Positions 47,401 through 59,639 of a DNA stretch of 64,000 bases are shown piece after piece (positions within the stretch are counted from its first letter, which is position 1; every line of letters starts with the position of its first letter). This DNA comes from Micropterus salmoides. Taxonomy: Eukaryota; Chordata; Actinopteri; Centrarchiformes; Centrarchidae. The position numbers and the translations under genes were made by a program. The stretch covers positions 20,166,992-20,230,991 of the forward strand of contig NW_024044681.1 in the NCBI RefSeq assembly GCF_014851395.1, in the 5' to 3' direction. Under the pieces are notes generated by a model. That model saw only the letters and a program-made list of their open reading frames with translations. It searched no databases and was not told where the DNA came from.

Positions 47401-48404
47401 TGAATTTGCTCAATACATAATATAACAATAATGTGCACAGTGAGGTTAAATATACTGCAATAACCGACACTTGGCTAACACATGTAAAGCTAAAGCAGGC
47501 CTCTGCTTCTCTTGCCTTCAAAGAATGCAATCTTGTGGTGATCTTCAGATACTGAGGATATGCTCCACTTCTCTGGCTGACGATAACACAAGCTGTACAT
47601 TCCTGCAGTAAGGAGAACCAGAATAATCTCAGGTATTTGAGTGTCCCGTGGGCTATAGACTGCACAGCAGGGGGCAGGGTCACAATCACCAGGAGTAATG
47701 AAAATTTTACAGACACCGCTGCGGGGAGAAATTCATTTTGTACAACGCTTAGTTTGGATTTGAATGCAGCACCATCCTGAGAGGGCCAGAGAAACATTTC
47801 CATTCAGACATATAAATGGTCAATATGGTTATACATGTATTTTCTTCCTCCTCCTGACAAATTTGTCAAATGTCAGAATCTTTTTGAAGTGGGCGAGGCA
47901 GCATGCAGACACCTGTTCTGACTTGCGACTGAAAGAAATGATCCATAATCAAATCTACCACTCCTTGCTTTGCTTTTATTTAACCATCAAAAGAAATCTG
48001 CCAGTGCTGTGCCAGATTTACACTTGTTCTCCAATCAAATCAAAGTCTCATAAGTCTTAAATTAGTGAGTTATGTAACTGATTACTGGACTCCAAAATGG
48101 CAGCCATTTTTACCTCTCTTCTCTTTTAGGAGTCTGCAGTCAGAACTGAGGCTCATTAGCCAAACATGGCCGTACCTCTCCCAGGCCTATTTAAGCCAGC
48201 CCTGCTCTCCGTCTCCCTCTCTCTCTCATGGGCCCCACATCACCGGTATTTGGTGTGTTGAACATTTTTGTGTTTAAAAGATGTGTCCCTTATAATGGCG
48301 TGAGGATGGGGAATATGATTCTTGGGGCTCCAGAATATTTGTAATCTTTGCAGTAAAAAGATGATTTAGAGACTCCAGCCACGCTCCGTCAGGCTGCACT
48401 TAGA

Positions 48405-48785
48405 CACAGCGGTGCTATGAGCTAAATGCTAACATGCTCAGAATGACAATGCTGATGTTTAGCAGGTAAAACACCATGTTAGCAGGCTAACATTTGCTAA
48501 ATAGCGCTAAACACAAAGTACAGCTGAGTCTGGTGGGAATGCCATTAGGTTTGTAAGTATTTGGTCATAAATTAAAGTGTTGGAAAAAAGTGTGATCTGA
48601 TAGTGGCACTACATAAAAAGTTAAGGGATCACTCATCCTGAGAGAGACATGAAAGTGTGCACCAACTCTGATGGCAACCCTTCCAACAGTTACTGAGATA
48701 TTAAATACACATTGACAGAACGACATTACCATCCCAAACTTTAGCATGACTAATAAAAATGACAGCAAGACTGATTCGGTGTCAT
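48405..48785 (+). repeat. ATGCTAACATGC dispersed repeat, longest copy
   Basis: 'gctaaatgctaacatgctca', 'gctgatgtttagcaggta', 'taaacacaaagtacagctga', 'gtatttggtcataaat', 'aaaagttaagggatcac', 'tcatcctgagagagacatga' and 'ccatcccaaactttagcatg' cover most of a common percomorph repeat. The shorter copies elsewhere in the window are parts of it in either orientation. Confidence 0.65.
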
Positions 48786-51700
48786 TTTTGTTGCAGTGTA
48801 CGTTGCCATTAACTGGAACTTCAGTGAAAGAACGCTGCCATTCATCACATCAGTATCATAAAGTGAACCACCACCCTCCTCCCTCGTACAGGCTTGCACA
48901 CGCCCTCATGCCGGCGTTAGGTTGAATGTCAAAGAGAGAGAAGGACGTACAGTACAAGTCCTCGGGGCCACACACGGGACCACTGACAGTCATAGCCGTT
49001 GACTATAGCTGCCACAACCTCAAACTGGAACTGAATTAGTTATTTGTTCCATAGCGTGCCAGTCCCTCCACAAACAGTGACTCTATCTTTATGTTCACAA
49101 TGATGGGCAGTGTTGAAACCCCCGCCCCTTTCTGACTCTTTTGCTGTGCCACTCTTTCCCATACCTCTTCTTCTCTTTTTTTGGACTTTCCTGACTAGTC
49201 TGTCCTCTCCACCCTCTTTCTCGGTCAGATCAGACTGTCCCGCATTCCTCACATTCTAGCTGCGTATGTTAGAAATTCCATCCAGCTGCTGTGGGCTCGC
49301 ACACTCTCTTCCTCCACTCCTTCTTTTCCATCCCCCTATCCTTCACCCATCTCCTCTCCATCTCCTCGTACATCTGGTCTGAGGCGGACGTGGCTTCACT
49401 AGCAGTTTCACCCTCACCTCCCCTATGCCCCCCTCCTTTCTTTCTCTCTTGGCCTTATCCGAGCGAAGGAGTCAGACGGTGCCACATGACAGCCAGTGTG
49501 GAAGGCCTTGAGACAGGCTTTTATACACAGGGCAACTTTGTAAAAAGAGATAACACACAGTCTAATGCACAAAAGACTGAACTTATCTGGGACTGTGGAC
49601 GTGCATTCTCTGCCACGGCAGGGAGGCTAAGGAGGAGGAATGACACACTGGAGTTGGACGGCCAGGATGTGCGTGTCAGAGAGAAAAACGAATGACGGCC
49701 TGTAAACAGGAGCGTGTGAATGGACCATGTACAATGAGAGGAATTATTGACTTTTTAACTCATTACGAGATTGTCTTATCAGCCCCTAGCTGCAAGCGCA
49801 AGAGTGAAGTATGAACTTATTTACCTGGGAGAGCTTGAAATTGTGTATTATGGAAAATATAAATAACAGACGGATGAGATTTGAACATGTAGGAGCAGCG
49901 CATTTTTTTTGAAGATGGAGAACAGGAACAGAAAACAACAAAAAGAAAAGGCGAGCCCACTCATTTGACCTTTTTGTGTTTTAGGGTTATGCTATTGTGC
50001 GAGAATACCACACGAGGAGACGAGATAAGAACCCTCAATCATCAGTCTGATCCTTAGCGATGAAACTACACAAGAAAATATGTGAAGAGTTGCAGAGTTA
50101 TCACATGAACGGACAAGAGTTGCAGATTTGCACATGGGCACACACGATAATTAAACGTTACATTACATATATCAATTCAGGTACATTCCTCTGCCGTGGG
50201 TGTGGCCCAGCTGGAGAGCGCTTACTGCCCCAGATTGGAGTCTGTAATATAGACTGATCATTTTAGACTGGGAATGGGGACAAAGACAGGGAAAGGGCGG
50301 TGGCTTTGGCAACACACTGATCATAGTGCAGAGAGCCTCTTCTTATGCTCTGCCGCTGGCTGTTTGCTGGACTTTAAAGGCTACGTGACTTTAACCCTGA
50401 GGTCACAGCAAACAAAGAGTGTGTAGGTTGCTGTGCTTGCGAAGAGGAATAGCTGAATGTCAGTCTGAATTCATGACTTCCTGGGAGATGGTTAACGTGC
50501 TGCATGGGGCCTGTAAGCCTGTCCTCGGGCAGTCTCTGCCATTTTGTTTGAAAGAACTGGATTTTTTTTCTCTCTAAATTAACCTACATAACACATCCCT
50601 TCTTGCCCCATCCTCCCTTGACAAGGCACGCAATAGGAATGAAGGGTGTAACCCAAGTTGAGCAAGATGGCTTCACTTCTGCAAATGTATGCAATAAAAG
50701 AGCACAGGGAGCAGGAGGTGGGGGGTGGTGAGTTGCTTTTTAACTGACACCCTGTCATTGCCATGTGATCCTCATTGACAGGGTGGCTTATGTCACGCTC
50801 TGGGTTGCAATGGCACAAATGCAGCTCGTGACACAGCCCATTGCGCATTGCTACCGGTGCACTGAACTCTGGCTGCAATTATGTAAGACAGCCAGCCCCC
50901 CTCGATGTAGCATACACTAAAGTAAGACACCCCCCCACTCCCACACCTCCTATCCATTCATCCTACAGAAAGACTACTTATACATTAATGCACTTGGCTT
51001 TTTGTTTTATACATGTGTAAAATACTATACTAAGGATATTCTGAGTTCATGAGACTAGAGAGGCCTAAATACCAAAATCTATATTACTAGACTTGATTGT
51101 GTTTATAAATTTATCTTTCATTTGATTTGAAGGAAGATCTGCCAGATGACTGCTGGTGTCATCGCATTTCTGAGGAATGACTCGCCCCTTAGTGATCTTC
51201 CTTATTTTCACCTATCCCCTACTTGAGCACAGGCTGTTTCCTTGGCCTATTATGAGCTCAGCAAATTTTAAGGGGATTTGAGTGCTGACACTTTTCTGAC
51301 AAGTTTGGATTATATAAATGCAGACCTACACTTGCCACTGCAACAGCTCGCTCGAATTCTCTAGAGGCCTGAGTGCAAGTTTCCTGATTTTCTGAAATGT
51401 GGTAGTCATGAGGATTAGATTTAAATACAATGTAAAAAACACACAACCACTGATTACATGATATCTGTGAACATTTTCTTGCTTCTCTGATCCCTTATGT
51501 ATTCATTTAGACTTTTTAGCACATTTCATGCAGCCCTTTAGCTCCTCTCAACCTTTGTTAAATACCTGCAAATACCCCATGCATGTTTAACAAAGCCACA
51601 ACCAACAGTTTCACTGTATCAACCATCTAAATGTTGATTAAATGTTGATTAAATGTTTGCAGGAGCTGGGAGTTTGTGGTCAGATTTCTAGGGTGCCCAT

Positions 51701-52019
51701 AATACCTCTGGACAAGCCTGTGTCAGTGGGCCTGGATGATATTAGCCTATCTAAATGACACACAGACAGGCCTTCAGCCAGAACTCCTATAACATCAAAT
51801 CCATATCCCAGAGTCTGACGACGCCAAAATGTTGCAGAAACCTGGGGATGTAAAACAGAAATCAGACCTGCAGCGGTGATTTTTTAAAAAACTAAAATGA
51901 AGTCGGGTTAAGGACTATTCCCCAGTTGCCATTTCAACGCAAACTGGGTCATCAAGCCGCCACGGGCTAAATCAGGCTGACAGGAACAAGCATTTAGCCA
52001 GCAGAAACACATAGACAGC

Positions 52020-52303
52020 CTCACAGCCAGTAATACGCCCCACCTTGACCACCGGCCGGGTCGCTCCTGCTCGGCCAACGCGTCTGAACGGTCCAGAGGA
52101 GTTCAAGCTGCCTCGCCCACCAGTCGGCCGGAGTCCTGGACCCTCACCGGGGTGTGTCGTTGCCTGATTGTTTGTTTTACGTCCACGATATAAAACGGTT
52201 TGGCAGCATTTGTATATCTGGTGGTGAGCCTACTTTTCAACAGCAGCAGCAGCAGTGGAGGACGCAGCGCAGGACTTCAGCCCCTTTTACACAACTCCTG
52301 CCC

Positions 52304-52335
<32 letters not shown>

Positions 52336-52620
52336 CCTCTCTCTCTCTTTCAGACACACATACACACACGCCCAAGTCAGACACACACCCCGGCTTCCCA
52401 CTCCGATCAGCTGGCAGCGTAATGACGTAGCAGCCACGAGAAGCAGACGTCAGAATCTGCGCGGATCTGACGTGTACACGCAGGTCTGCCGCTTTGTGCA
52501 GCCCACGTCCACGAGGCAGCGGGGTGACCTGATTATCATAATTCACACTCACAAAAACGTAAAGAAAGATTTATTAGCAGCAGCCTCGGTGCTCAGAAAG
52601 TACATCAACATGCCTCTCAT
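52020..52620. promoter_or_regulatory. Orphan GC-rich promoter-like block with clustered CRE cores
   Basis: An isolated GC-rich, CpG-containing segment in AT-rich surroundings. It has three TGACGT cores within 51 bases (52423-52428 plus, 52447-52452 minus, 52468-52473 plus), a TATA-like ATATAAAAC on the plus strand near 52188, a CAG run (about 52240-52256) and a CT/CA microsatellite (about 52312-52386). No coding exon is attached on either side. By position it could be the promoter of the minus-strand mir-22 host, 6 kb away. That is inference. Confidence 0.4.
52312..52390. repeat. (CT)n(CA)n compound microsatellite
   Basis: CT-rich run followed by a short CA-rich run inside the GC-rich block. 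It is responsible for long open frames in both directions that I do not accept as genes. Confidence 0.85.
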
Positions 52621-55569
52621 TTCAAAAACGTCGTGACACTCTTATTTCCGTGTTATCTGTTTTATAAAGTAGGCTACTGAACAGGCTACTTGTTTTTTTG
52701 TTATCTTAAATGTCTGATATTACTTGCCTCAATGCCTCCTGAAATGTTTTAATCCTGGTGGACCATCTAAGGCACTTTGTAACTTAAAAACTGCTGTATG
52801 AACAAAGTTTAGTCTCGTGATTATTTAAAAAAATGTTTATGATCATAGGAGTTGAATCATGTTTTGCAAGGTCTGGTAAGATCATGATAGATATTGCTGT
52901 GTAACTGACTTAGTTGACTTTATTATCTTTCTTTACATGTGAAGCTGCCACGCTTTACTTTATAGCCTATACAAAAGTAAAACAAGATTATTGAAATGTT
53001 TTAACATGCAAAAACATAGTGTAAGAGTAGGACAACCAAAGAAGAGTAATGCACAACTAACAATATTCACCATTGGTCATACCAGACCAAGTACAGTAAG
53101 GCTGTATAGCAACAAAATCTAAGTGTAATAAACTGAGAAATGGTGCCTTTAATTTTAAAAGTTGTATTTTTAAAGTTACCACTGATGCACTCAGACACTG
53201 ACACAGCAAGGACTGCAAGGCCAGTGTCCTTTCTTTCCTTTTGTTCTCTCTCCTGTGAACCTGGGCTGTTGTCACTCTGTAGCTTTAAGGTTGCTGCACT
53301 TTGAGAAGCTGCTGCTTCCTCACTGTCACCTGACACAGCGAGCACACGCAGCAAATCCTCATGACACTAAAATCCGCTGTCTCATTCCCACGGCTTCTCC
53401 TTCATTTTTATATACTTTTTTTTTAATTTACAGAATATATGAGTAAAGGTAGATTTACTGTGACTGTGATCATATTTAGAATATGATTCATTTTTGATTA
53501 ATTTTTCAACCTGGATAAATTCCTGAATCCTTAGTCAGTTTCCACATTTCCCATGAGACAGATATAATGTTGTTTCTGCTGAAATGTGAATCTCCACAAG
53601 TTGCTCATTGCTAGCTGGTAACCTGTAACCTTCACTGCCTACTGATTCAGCCACAATGTCCTTTTTAGGCTTTTGTGGAGGTGGAAGTCATTATGAATCG
53701 GTGATCATCAGTATAACACTAATAGACAGCATTCTTTAGGATCAGTTTTGAAAATAAAAGAAAACACAATTCATCATATTGCTCACAGTGTTTGGTATGA
53801 GCAGCTCATTGCCTCTAAAAACACGTCATGATCACAGTCATGTGCCCTTTACTTTTTCCCCCTTGGCCTGGTGCATACATATTTGAGAATCTTTTGTTAT
53901 GAACTCACCAGTCAGAGTGGGTGTTTGGTTGGTTAGGGTTTAAATGTCTAATTTATTAATTCCAGGTACTAATTCAGCCCAAAGAATAAGTTTCTTCACC
54001 ATGTAAGATTATCTAATTGCTCTCTGAAAACTGTATGTACTAACTGCTGTACATATCAGTACAGTACCTATACCAGTAACGTTAGACCTGCTTCTTTAAA
54101 ACATTCACCATGATTACATTAACATTACTAGGGATTTTGTTGTACAGGTCCAAATAGCTGTTGCAAAAGCTGTTGTGCTGTTGTTGAAAACAGTCTTGCA
54201 CGCAGTGCACTTACTGCAACTCAAGATCTGTTTGTATAAGAATGTCCCTACCAGATGGAGAAAGCGTGCGAGTCACATCTTCCCCCACCCATCGTTCATG
54301 ACTCGCAAGCTCATCAGGACAAGACGTGAGCGGGGGCAGGGTTCACAACACATAAAAATGCAACCAATCACATGGCCTAATAGAGTAAACAGTGAATTGT
54401 GGGTCAAAGGTTGTGTGAACATTTAAGTAAGTTCAGCTGTCAAATCTACATGTGATAAATGATCCATTTTGCATTTACAAACATGTGAAACTATTTTTTG
54501 TGTCACTTTTAAGCGGAGGGTCTTTTAAAATAACACGTCTGCATCTCACTGTGAACTTTGTCACTTCTGCATGGATACATATTACGTGTCCTCTCTGACT
54601 CAGCACTATGATTTATCCTCGTTCTTCCTGTAGTTCTTACAGGAAGAGCTCAGATATGTGGGAGAATGCAGAAGCAGGACAGACTTGTTTGAGCTCGGAG
54701 AGCCGTCCTATTCTTAGAACTGGTGGGCGTATATGGTTTAATAGCAGACAGAACACAGCATCCGAGTTTAGTTACCCAGTAGTTATTAGAAAGATTCCAG
54801 TGCGTGGAATACTTTACAAAGGATTGTGCTTCAAAAGGGGGCACATTTATGAACTTAATAAATTCAGCATGTTTGTGTGTTTGTTTCTGTATGTATACAC
54901 ATGTGATGTGTGGACAGTAATGAGGAATGAGTGGAGAACTGGATTCTGTGGGACAGGAATGGGATGGAAACTCCCTGGGTAATACCAGGCTGTTGTCAGA
55001 GGCGACACATAAAATCCCCATGTATCAATTACACAAATAGTATAAAATTCCTTGAGCATCAGAATATACACATTAAAACATTTTTTCCGCTTTTCTTTTC
55101 ACTTAAACAATGAGTACTCTAATGTTTTTTATTTTTATAGTGAAATAACAATATACTAATGAATGGAGATAATTCAGTTTCCAGAAATTAAACAGTCCAG
55201 TGCAAGATAAAGCAGTAGAGGCAAATTAATTGCCATTGAAGCTTTTTCACATCTAACTCTGCGTATTAAGGGTTTATTTCAATTTAACCAGAGATGGTGA
55301 TTGTTGGAACAGTGGAAAGACTAACCAAGACAGTTTTGTTGACTTTTATTTTGTTTGTTTTGAGGCAATTCATTCGGTGAAAGAGAGAAACTTGAATTCA
55401 GAATGTGTACGCTTGCATTTGAGTTTTAAGAATATTTATTTTCTTGACATGTTGTGAGTTTATTTTGTTTATTTATTAGACTTAAAAAGCTAAGAAAGCT
55501 TGTGTTACATAGCTTGCACACAGCTATGTCTACGATGGCTTTTTATGGAGCAAGTTTGTCAGTTAGAGT

Positions 55570-55780
55570 TGCATGAATTCCAATCTGACTGTCCAGACTG
55601 AAGACACGTTTAAAAAATCCAACCTGTATCTGATTTGGACTACATATGAAAGTGGCCCAAATCCTGGAAAAGATCAGATTCCATGTGACTTGAGCTGTTC
55701 ACACTGTTCTGACTCAAAATCTGAGTCACATATATGCAAAGATATTTGGGTCACTTTGGCTTGCAGTCTGAACTCAGCCA
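55570..55780. repeat. Possible hAT-type MITE fragment
   Basis: 'atctgatttggactacatat', 'gtgacttgagctgttcacac', 'tttgggtcactttggcttgc' and 'agtctgaactcagcc' follow the wording of a fish MITE in which these phrases are usual. Ends are not defined. Confidence 0.4.
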
Positions 55781-56524
55781 TAAAGTCAGTAAACTCACAT
55801 GTCAGTTACACAATAGTCAAAAGTCACTTTCATTCATTCAAAAGTCGTTTTTTTGCTTGTGAGTTTACATCTTTATCTGTAAAGGAAGATTGTATTATTT
55901 CTTCTTTTGTAACTGACTTGGTCCCACTTTAAAAATTTACAAGCCCAAAAAGATTCACTCGGATGTTAACTTCATGAGAATAATGATAACCAGGATTTAT
56001 GAATATTATAATTTTGTACTTGTGCACCGACAATGATCTCTTCCTTGTTCTTTATTATTGTGGCTTCAGCTCAAGGCTGGCTACTGTCCAGCTCACTCAA
56101 AGAACTCAACAATGACTGAAGGACCATTGCCCAAATTTATCCAAGGGCTTAAAATAGTTTAGACCAGCAGGTCTTACACTGCTCTGCTTTCATCTGATGA
56201 TCGTGTATGTTGAGATTTAATTTCACTGTGATCAGACAAAGCATAATGCAGGTGAACTGAAGACCCCTCATTATTTAGCCAAAATTACTTAAGTTTTTGT
56301 GTATAGGCACAGCATCACATATACATATTTATTTAAAGTGTTCTACAACAGCTACAGTCCCCAACAGTGATCATGCTCACTAACAAGACAACTAAAAAGT
56401 GCAGAGAAGGATAAGGGAGTGTTGGTGACTCATATCCACCCTCCATAGAATCCAAATTACGAAAGACAAAGATATCGGATAATGGGGAACATTTTGTAGA
56501 AGTACAGGATGCGATAGGTTTATC

Positions 56525-56775
56525 CATTCATCCATCGTCAACCGCTTATCCTGCATACAGGGTCGCGGGATGGCCGGAGCCAATCCCAGCTGACATTGGG
56601 CGAAATCGCGGGGTACACCCTGGACAGGTTGCCAGTCCATCGCAGGGCCACACATAGACAATCAACCATTCACACTCACATTCACACCTAAGGACAATTT
56701 TAGAGACACCAATTAACCTAGCCTGCATGTCTTTGGACGGCGGGAGGAAGCCGGAGCACCCGGAGAGAACTGCAA
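56525..56775 (+). repeat. 'ccgcttatcctg' dispersed fish repeat
   Basis: 'ccattcatccatcgtcaacc', 'gcttatcctgcatacagggt', 'ccaatcccagctgacattgg', 'gggtacaccctggacaggtt', 'gccagtccatcgcagggcca' and 'catgtctttggacggcggga' reproduce a very common teleost repeat. The copy ends abruptly at 'cccggagagaact'. Confidence 0.75.
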
Positions 56776-57062
56776 TGTGATCATTTGTAAAAGTAACTTT
56801 AGAGATTAAAAAATACACGCGCGTTTTGTTGTTATGCATTGACTGTAACGTTAAGTGGATATCATTCTATTGATGTAGGCGATTCAGATTACTCAATAGC
56901 TTCAGTGTAAAATTATGTTTGTATAGGCTCAATACGTTTGATCAAGACATCCATTTTATCAGATGATCTTTAGCATGAGGTTGTGCTTAATGAAGGGACA
57001 CCTAGCAATCCTATTGTCTCATGAGTAAGTACAGTTACTGGGAGATCATACGTGACTTTATA

Positions 57063-57134
57063 GACCTCGTGGCGCAACGGTAGCGCGTCTGACTCCAGAT
57101 CAGAAGGTTGCGTGTTCAAATCACGTCGGGGTCA
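57063..57134 (+). tRNA. trnW-CCA: tRNA-Trp (anticodon CCA)
   Basis: A 72-base nuclear tRNA gene. The acceptor stem GACCTCG pairs with CGGGGTC (one G-T pair), followed by discriminator A. The D-arm holds the A box (TGGCGCAACGG). The anticodon loop CTCCAGA carries CCA. The T-arm GCGTG-TTCAAAT-CACGT is the B box. It matches the vertebrate tRNA-Trp sequence as I know it along its whole length, and has no intron. CCA is not encoded, as expected. It stands alone about 390 bases upstream of the liat1-like TATA box. Confidence 0.97.
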
Positions 57135-57469
57135 TCCCTTTGCTTTGGCTAGATAGTGAAGAGGTACTTAATATCTGTGTCAAAATCTTTAATATCCTGA
57201 TTGTACAATACTACCGGTATCTCCCTCTTTCGTAAGTGCCGAAGTGCATAATATATCAAGGTCACGTTAACTTATTATTGATTGTTAGGCTATACCACCA
57301 TATATAACTTGTAGCCTATTTATTCTTGCAGGCCTATTCTTTTAACAAAATCTGAAGTTACAGAAATAAAGACAGTCTTGTCTGAAGAGTTTGCCTACAA
57401 GACATGTGCTTACAAAAGGGAAAAGCGAGAGTTACTGGGCTGAAAAAGGTGTGTCCTGTTGCTATTGTG

Positions 57470-57535
57470 ACGCGTCCCTTGGCAACGCTGCGGTGAAGCG
57501 TGAATGAAATGTCCCGGAACAAATATAAAAGGTAA
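57470..57535 (+). promoter_or_regulatory. Candidate promoter of the liat1-like gene
   Basis: AAATATAAAAGG (57521-57532) is a good TATA box about 320 bases before the start codon. Just upstream, GTCCCTTGGCAAC (57474-57486) resembles an imperfect RFX X-box, one half-site (GGCAAC) being perfect. The transcription start and any 5' intron are not visible. Confidence 0.4.
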
Positions 57536-57848
57536 CTTAGCAATGTAGCATCCCGCATTTCCCATCTTTTTTTCTGCCTTTTTGTGTCGTGTACGAACGA
57601 GTTTAAACCCCGAAACATAACGTGGCTGCTCTCTGGACTGAAGGGCAACAACAGCTGCTGGTACACTAAACGAAGATGTGAGGAGTTCAGGATTTAGCTT
57701 AGTGGTGATGTTTCAACTTAATGGTGTTGCAGCAAGTGAGAGAGGATCCATCTGAGATGCATGTTATCCTAAGGCACAAACGTTTTCCGAGAACTTGTTC
57801 AGCCTGCACAGTCCCACTCATCCGCACTGTGTGTGCCAAGACTTCACC

Positions 57849-59537
57849 ATGCCGGAGGACAAAAACTGTAAGCTGCTCCAGTCATCCAGGAGTTTTGACA
57901 GGAAAAACAAGAAGAAGAAGAAGAGGAAGACTCCTCCAGAAAATACAGGTACATACACTTTTCAGTGAAGTGAAGAAGTAATTCTACTTAGATCCATTAA
58001 CAACACAAAGTAAAAGTGTGTGTACTTGTAGTGGAATAACTATCTGAATAATTACTATGAAATGTAGTGAAGCAAAAGTCTAAAGCAGTACAATTTTGAG
58101 ATGCCAAAATGATTAGTAAATAATTGATTAGTCGATGGACAAAAACCTATCAACAACAATTGGACAATCAATTAATTGCTGAAGTCTTCTATCAAGCAAA
58201 AATGTCAAAACTATTTCCAGCTTCTCAAAAATACACTTTAATCTCTGCGAAAGTAAAAAATTTGAATACTGTAAAGAAAGTGGAAATGCAAATAACAGGC
58301 CTGTTTACTGTCTTATGACATCATCATTAAGTTTATTTTGAGGGGGGCAATTTATGCCTTTATTGGGATGTGACAGAGAGATGGTAACATGCCCCTTAAA
58401 CCCCTAGGCCACTATATGAGGAGCCCATGCATTTGCTTTAAGGTATAAAACACATTCACTGGTTTATGCCATCTCCAATATAAAAAGTATTTATCATTTA
58501 AGTATGTTGCACACCTAGTCAAAAGCTGTCAATTATTTAAATAAAATATATATTTAAATTTATGTCTGTTACATGTCAATAGTCCGCAACATGACACCAG
58601 ACTGGAATCTCAATAAAGGAAATCCTCATGCACTCCCTGCACAAAAATGCAGGATTGAAAAATAGATTTGGGACTCGAGGCATTGTCACAGTAAAGGAAA
58701 TTAAATTATTGTGCCACATTTTTTATTAAAAGCAGATCCTCTTGAACTCCTGATGGAGTAAATAGTGCCAGTGATCACAGAAAGGATTCTCATATAAACT
58801 GTAACATAATGAAAAGCCTGAATGTCCTGCACAGCATGCATTTAGTTATGCTACAGACTTAAGGAAGTGGAAAAACAATCATTTGAACTGATACAAATGT
58901 ATCACCACTTTGGCAGTTCATACAAAGGTCACTGTACATGTATACAATGTAAACACAAAGGTCATCCAATCACTGGCCAATTACAGCTCATTACTGTAAA
59001 CCAAGCCATGAGTCCTCCAACTCCAGAGGGAGTCATTAGTAATCTAAACCCTCAGCTTTGTTTGGTGGGCCCAAATATTTATGTTGCCTCCCTACAGAGA
59101 AACCTCAGGCAGTATCGTTGCCTCCTGAGACATTGCCCGTGTCCCTGCTGCTCCCAGAGATTCCGGGTCATCGAGGCCAGCTGCCCAAGCTCAGAGCAAC
59201 CGGTAAGAAGGATGGCGAATGGCCCGCTGGCAGTGGCCGGAGGAGCGATAAACACCCAAAGGATTCACCAGCCCTGCTGACTGCAACAAACAAAAGCAGT
59301 GGCAGTGGAGCTCCGCAGCTGCAGTACTTAGCAGAGCTCAGCACCCAGGCTAGGGAGAGCCTGAGGTGGGAGGGAGTGCTGGAGGACCCCCAACATGAGG
59401 AGAAGAGGCTGGAGCTGTACAGGGCCAACAGGCGGCAGCGTTACATTGCACACAGAGAGGCTCTGGTAAATGAAACCCAAAATGCATTGAGACACACTTT
59501 TCTTAAAGAGAAGCAAAGAGAAAAATGCTTTGACTGA
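57849..59537 (+). CDS. liat1: LIAT1-like protein (ligand of ATE1), two exons
   Basis: In mammals LIAT1 is a small, largely disordered protein that binds the arginyl-transferase ATE1 and, through a Lys-rich segment, JMJD6. Exons 57849-57948 and 59098-59537 join in frame (donor ACAG|GTACAT, acceptor CCTACAG|AGAAAC) to 179 residues. The N-terminal 33 residues include a lysine-rich tract (DRKNKKKKKRKTPPE). A variable Pro/Gly/Ser middle follows. The conserved C-terminal block is LAELSTQARESLRWEGVLED, EEKRLELYRANRRQRYIAHR, which fits the 'SLRW..IL.DP..EE.RL..YK.NRR.RY' signature I associate with LIAT1/C17orf97. The order Lys-rich segment then conserved block also fits. The start is chosen for the frame that joins exon 2; a longer frame at 57721 does not. 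The human gene is on 17p13.3, near the trarg1 and mir-22 loci, in accord with this neighbourhood. Confidence 0.72.
58085..58260. repeat. TTAATCGATT-type repeat in liat1 intron
   Basis: 'taattgattagtcgatggac', 'acaatcaattaattgctgaa' and 'ctatttccagcttctcaaaa' belong to the family at 12335-12850. A worn SINE-like tail follows at about 58330-58445 ('tgcctttattgggatgtgac', 'agagagatgg'). Confidence 0.45.
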
Positions 59538-59639
59538 ATCTGACCAACGGGAGGCTGCATCAGTGCTGCGTTAGAGCACCCACTGAATTAAAGAAGGAAA
59601 TGAGAGCGTTGTGCTGTTAGTCATCTCAGGCTTTATTTG

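Larger units (their letters stand above)
46600..52000. other. Non-coding stretch between mir-22 and the 52-kb GC-rich block
   Basis: Apart from the repeats at 47285 and 48405, I see no exon with conserved-looking coding sequence on either strand. If the mir-22 host RNA starts at the 52-kb block, this is its intron. Confidence 0.5.
52650..57050. other. Gene-poor stretch upstream of tRNA-Trp
   Basis: AT-rich DNA with a probable hAT-type MITE (55570-55780) and a 'ccgcttatcctg' repeat (56525-56775). I found no exon or RNA gene. Confidence 0.55.

Noticed and set aside
49291..49695. 134-residue plus-strand frame
   Set aside because: C/T-rich low-complexity start, no motif, no splice partner.
52154..52636. 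160-residue plus-strand frame
   Set aside because: Spans the CAG and CT/CA repeats, and its ends have no coding character. More likely promoter or 5' UTR.
57721..57981. 86-residue frame overlapping liat1 exon 1
   Set aside because: It is in a different frame from the one that splices to the conserved second exon.
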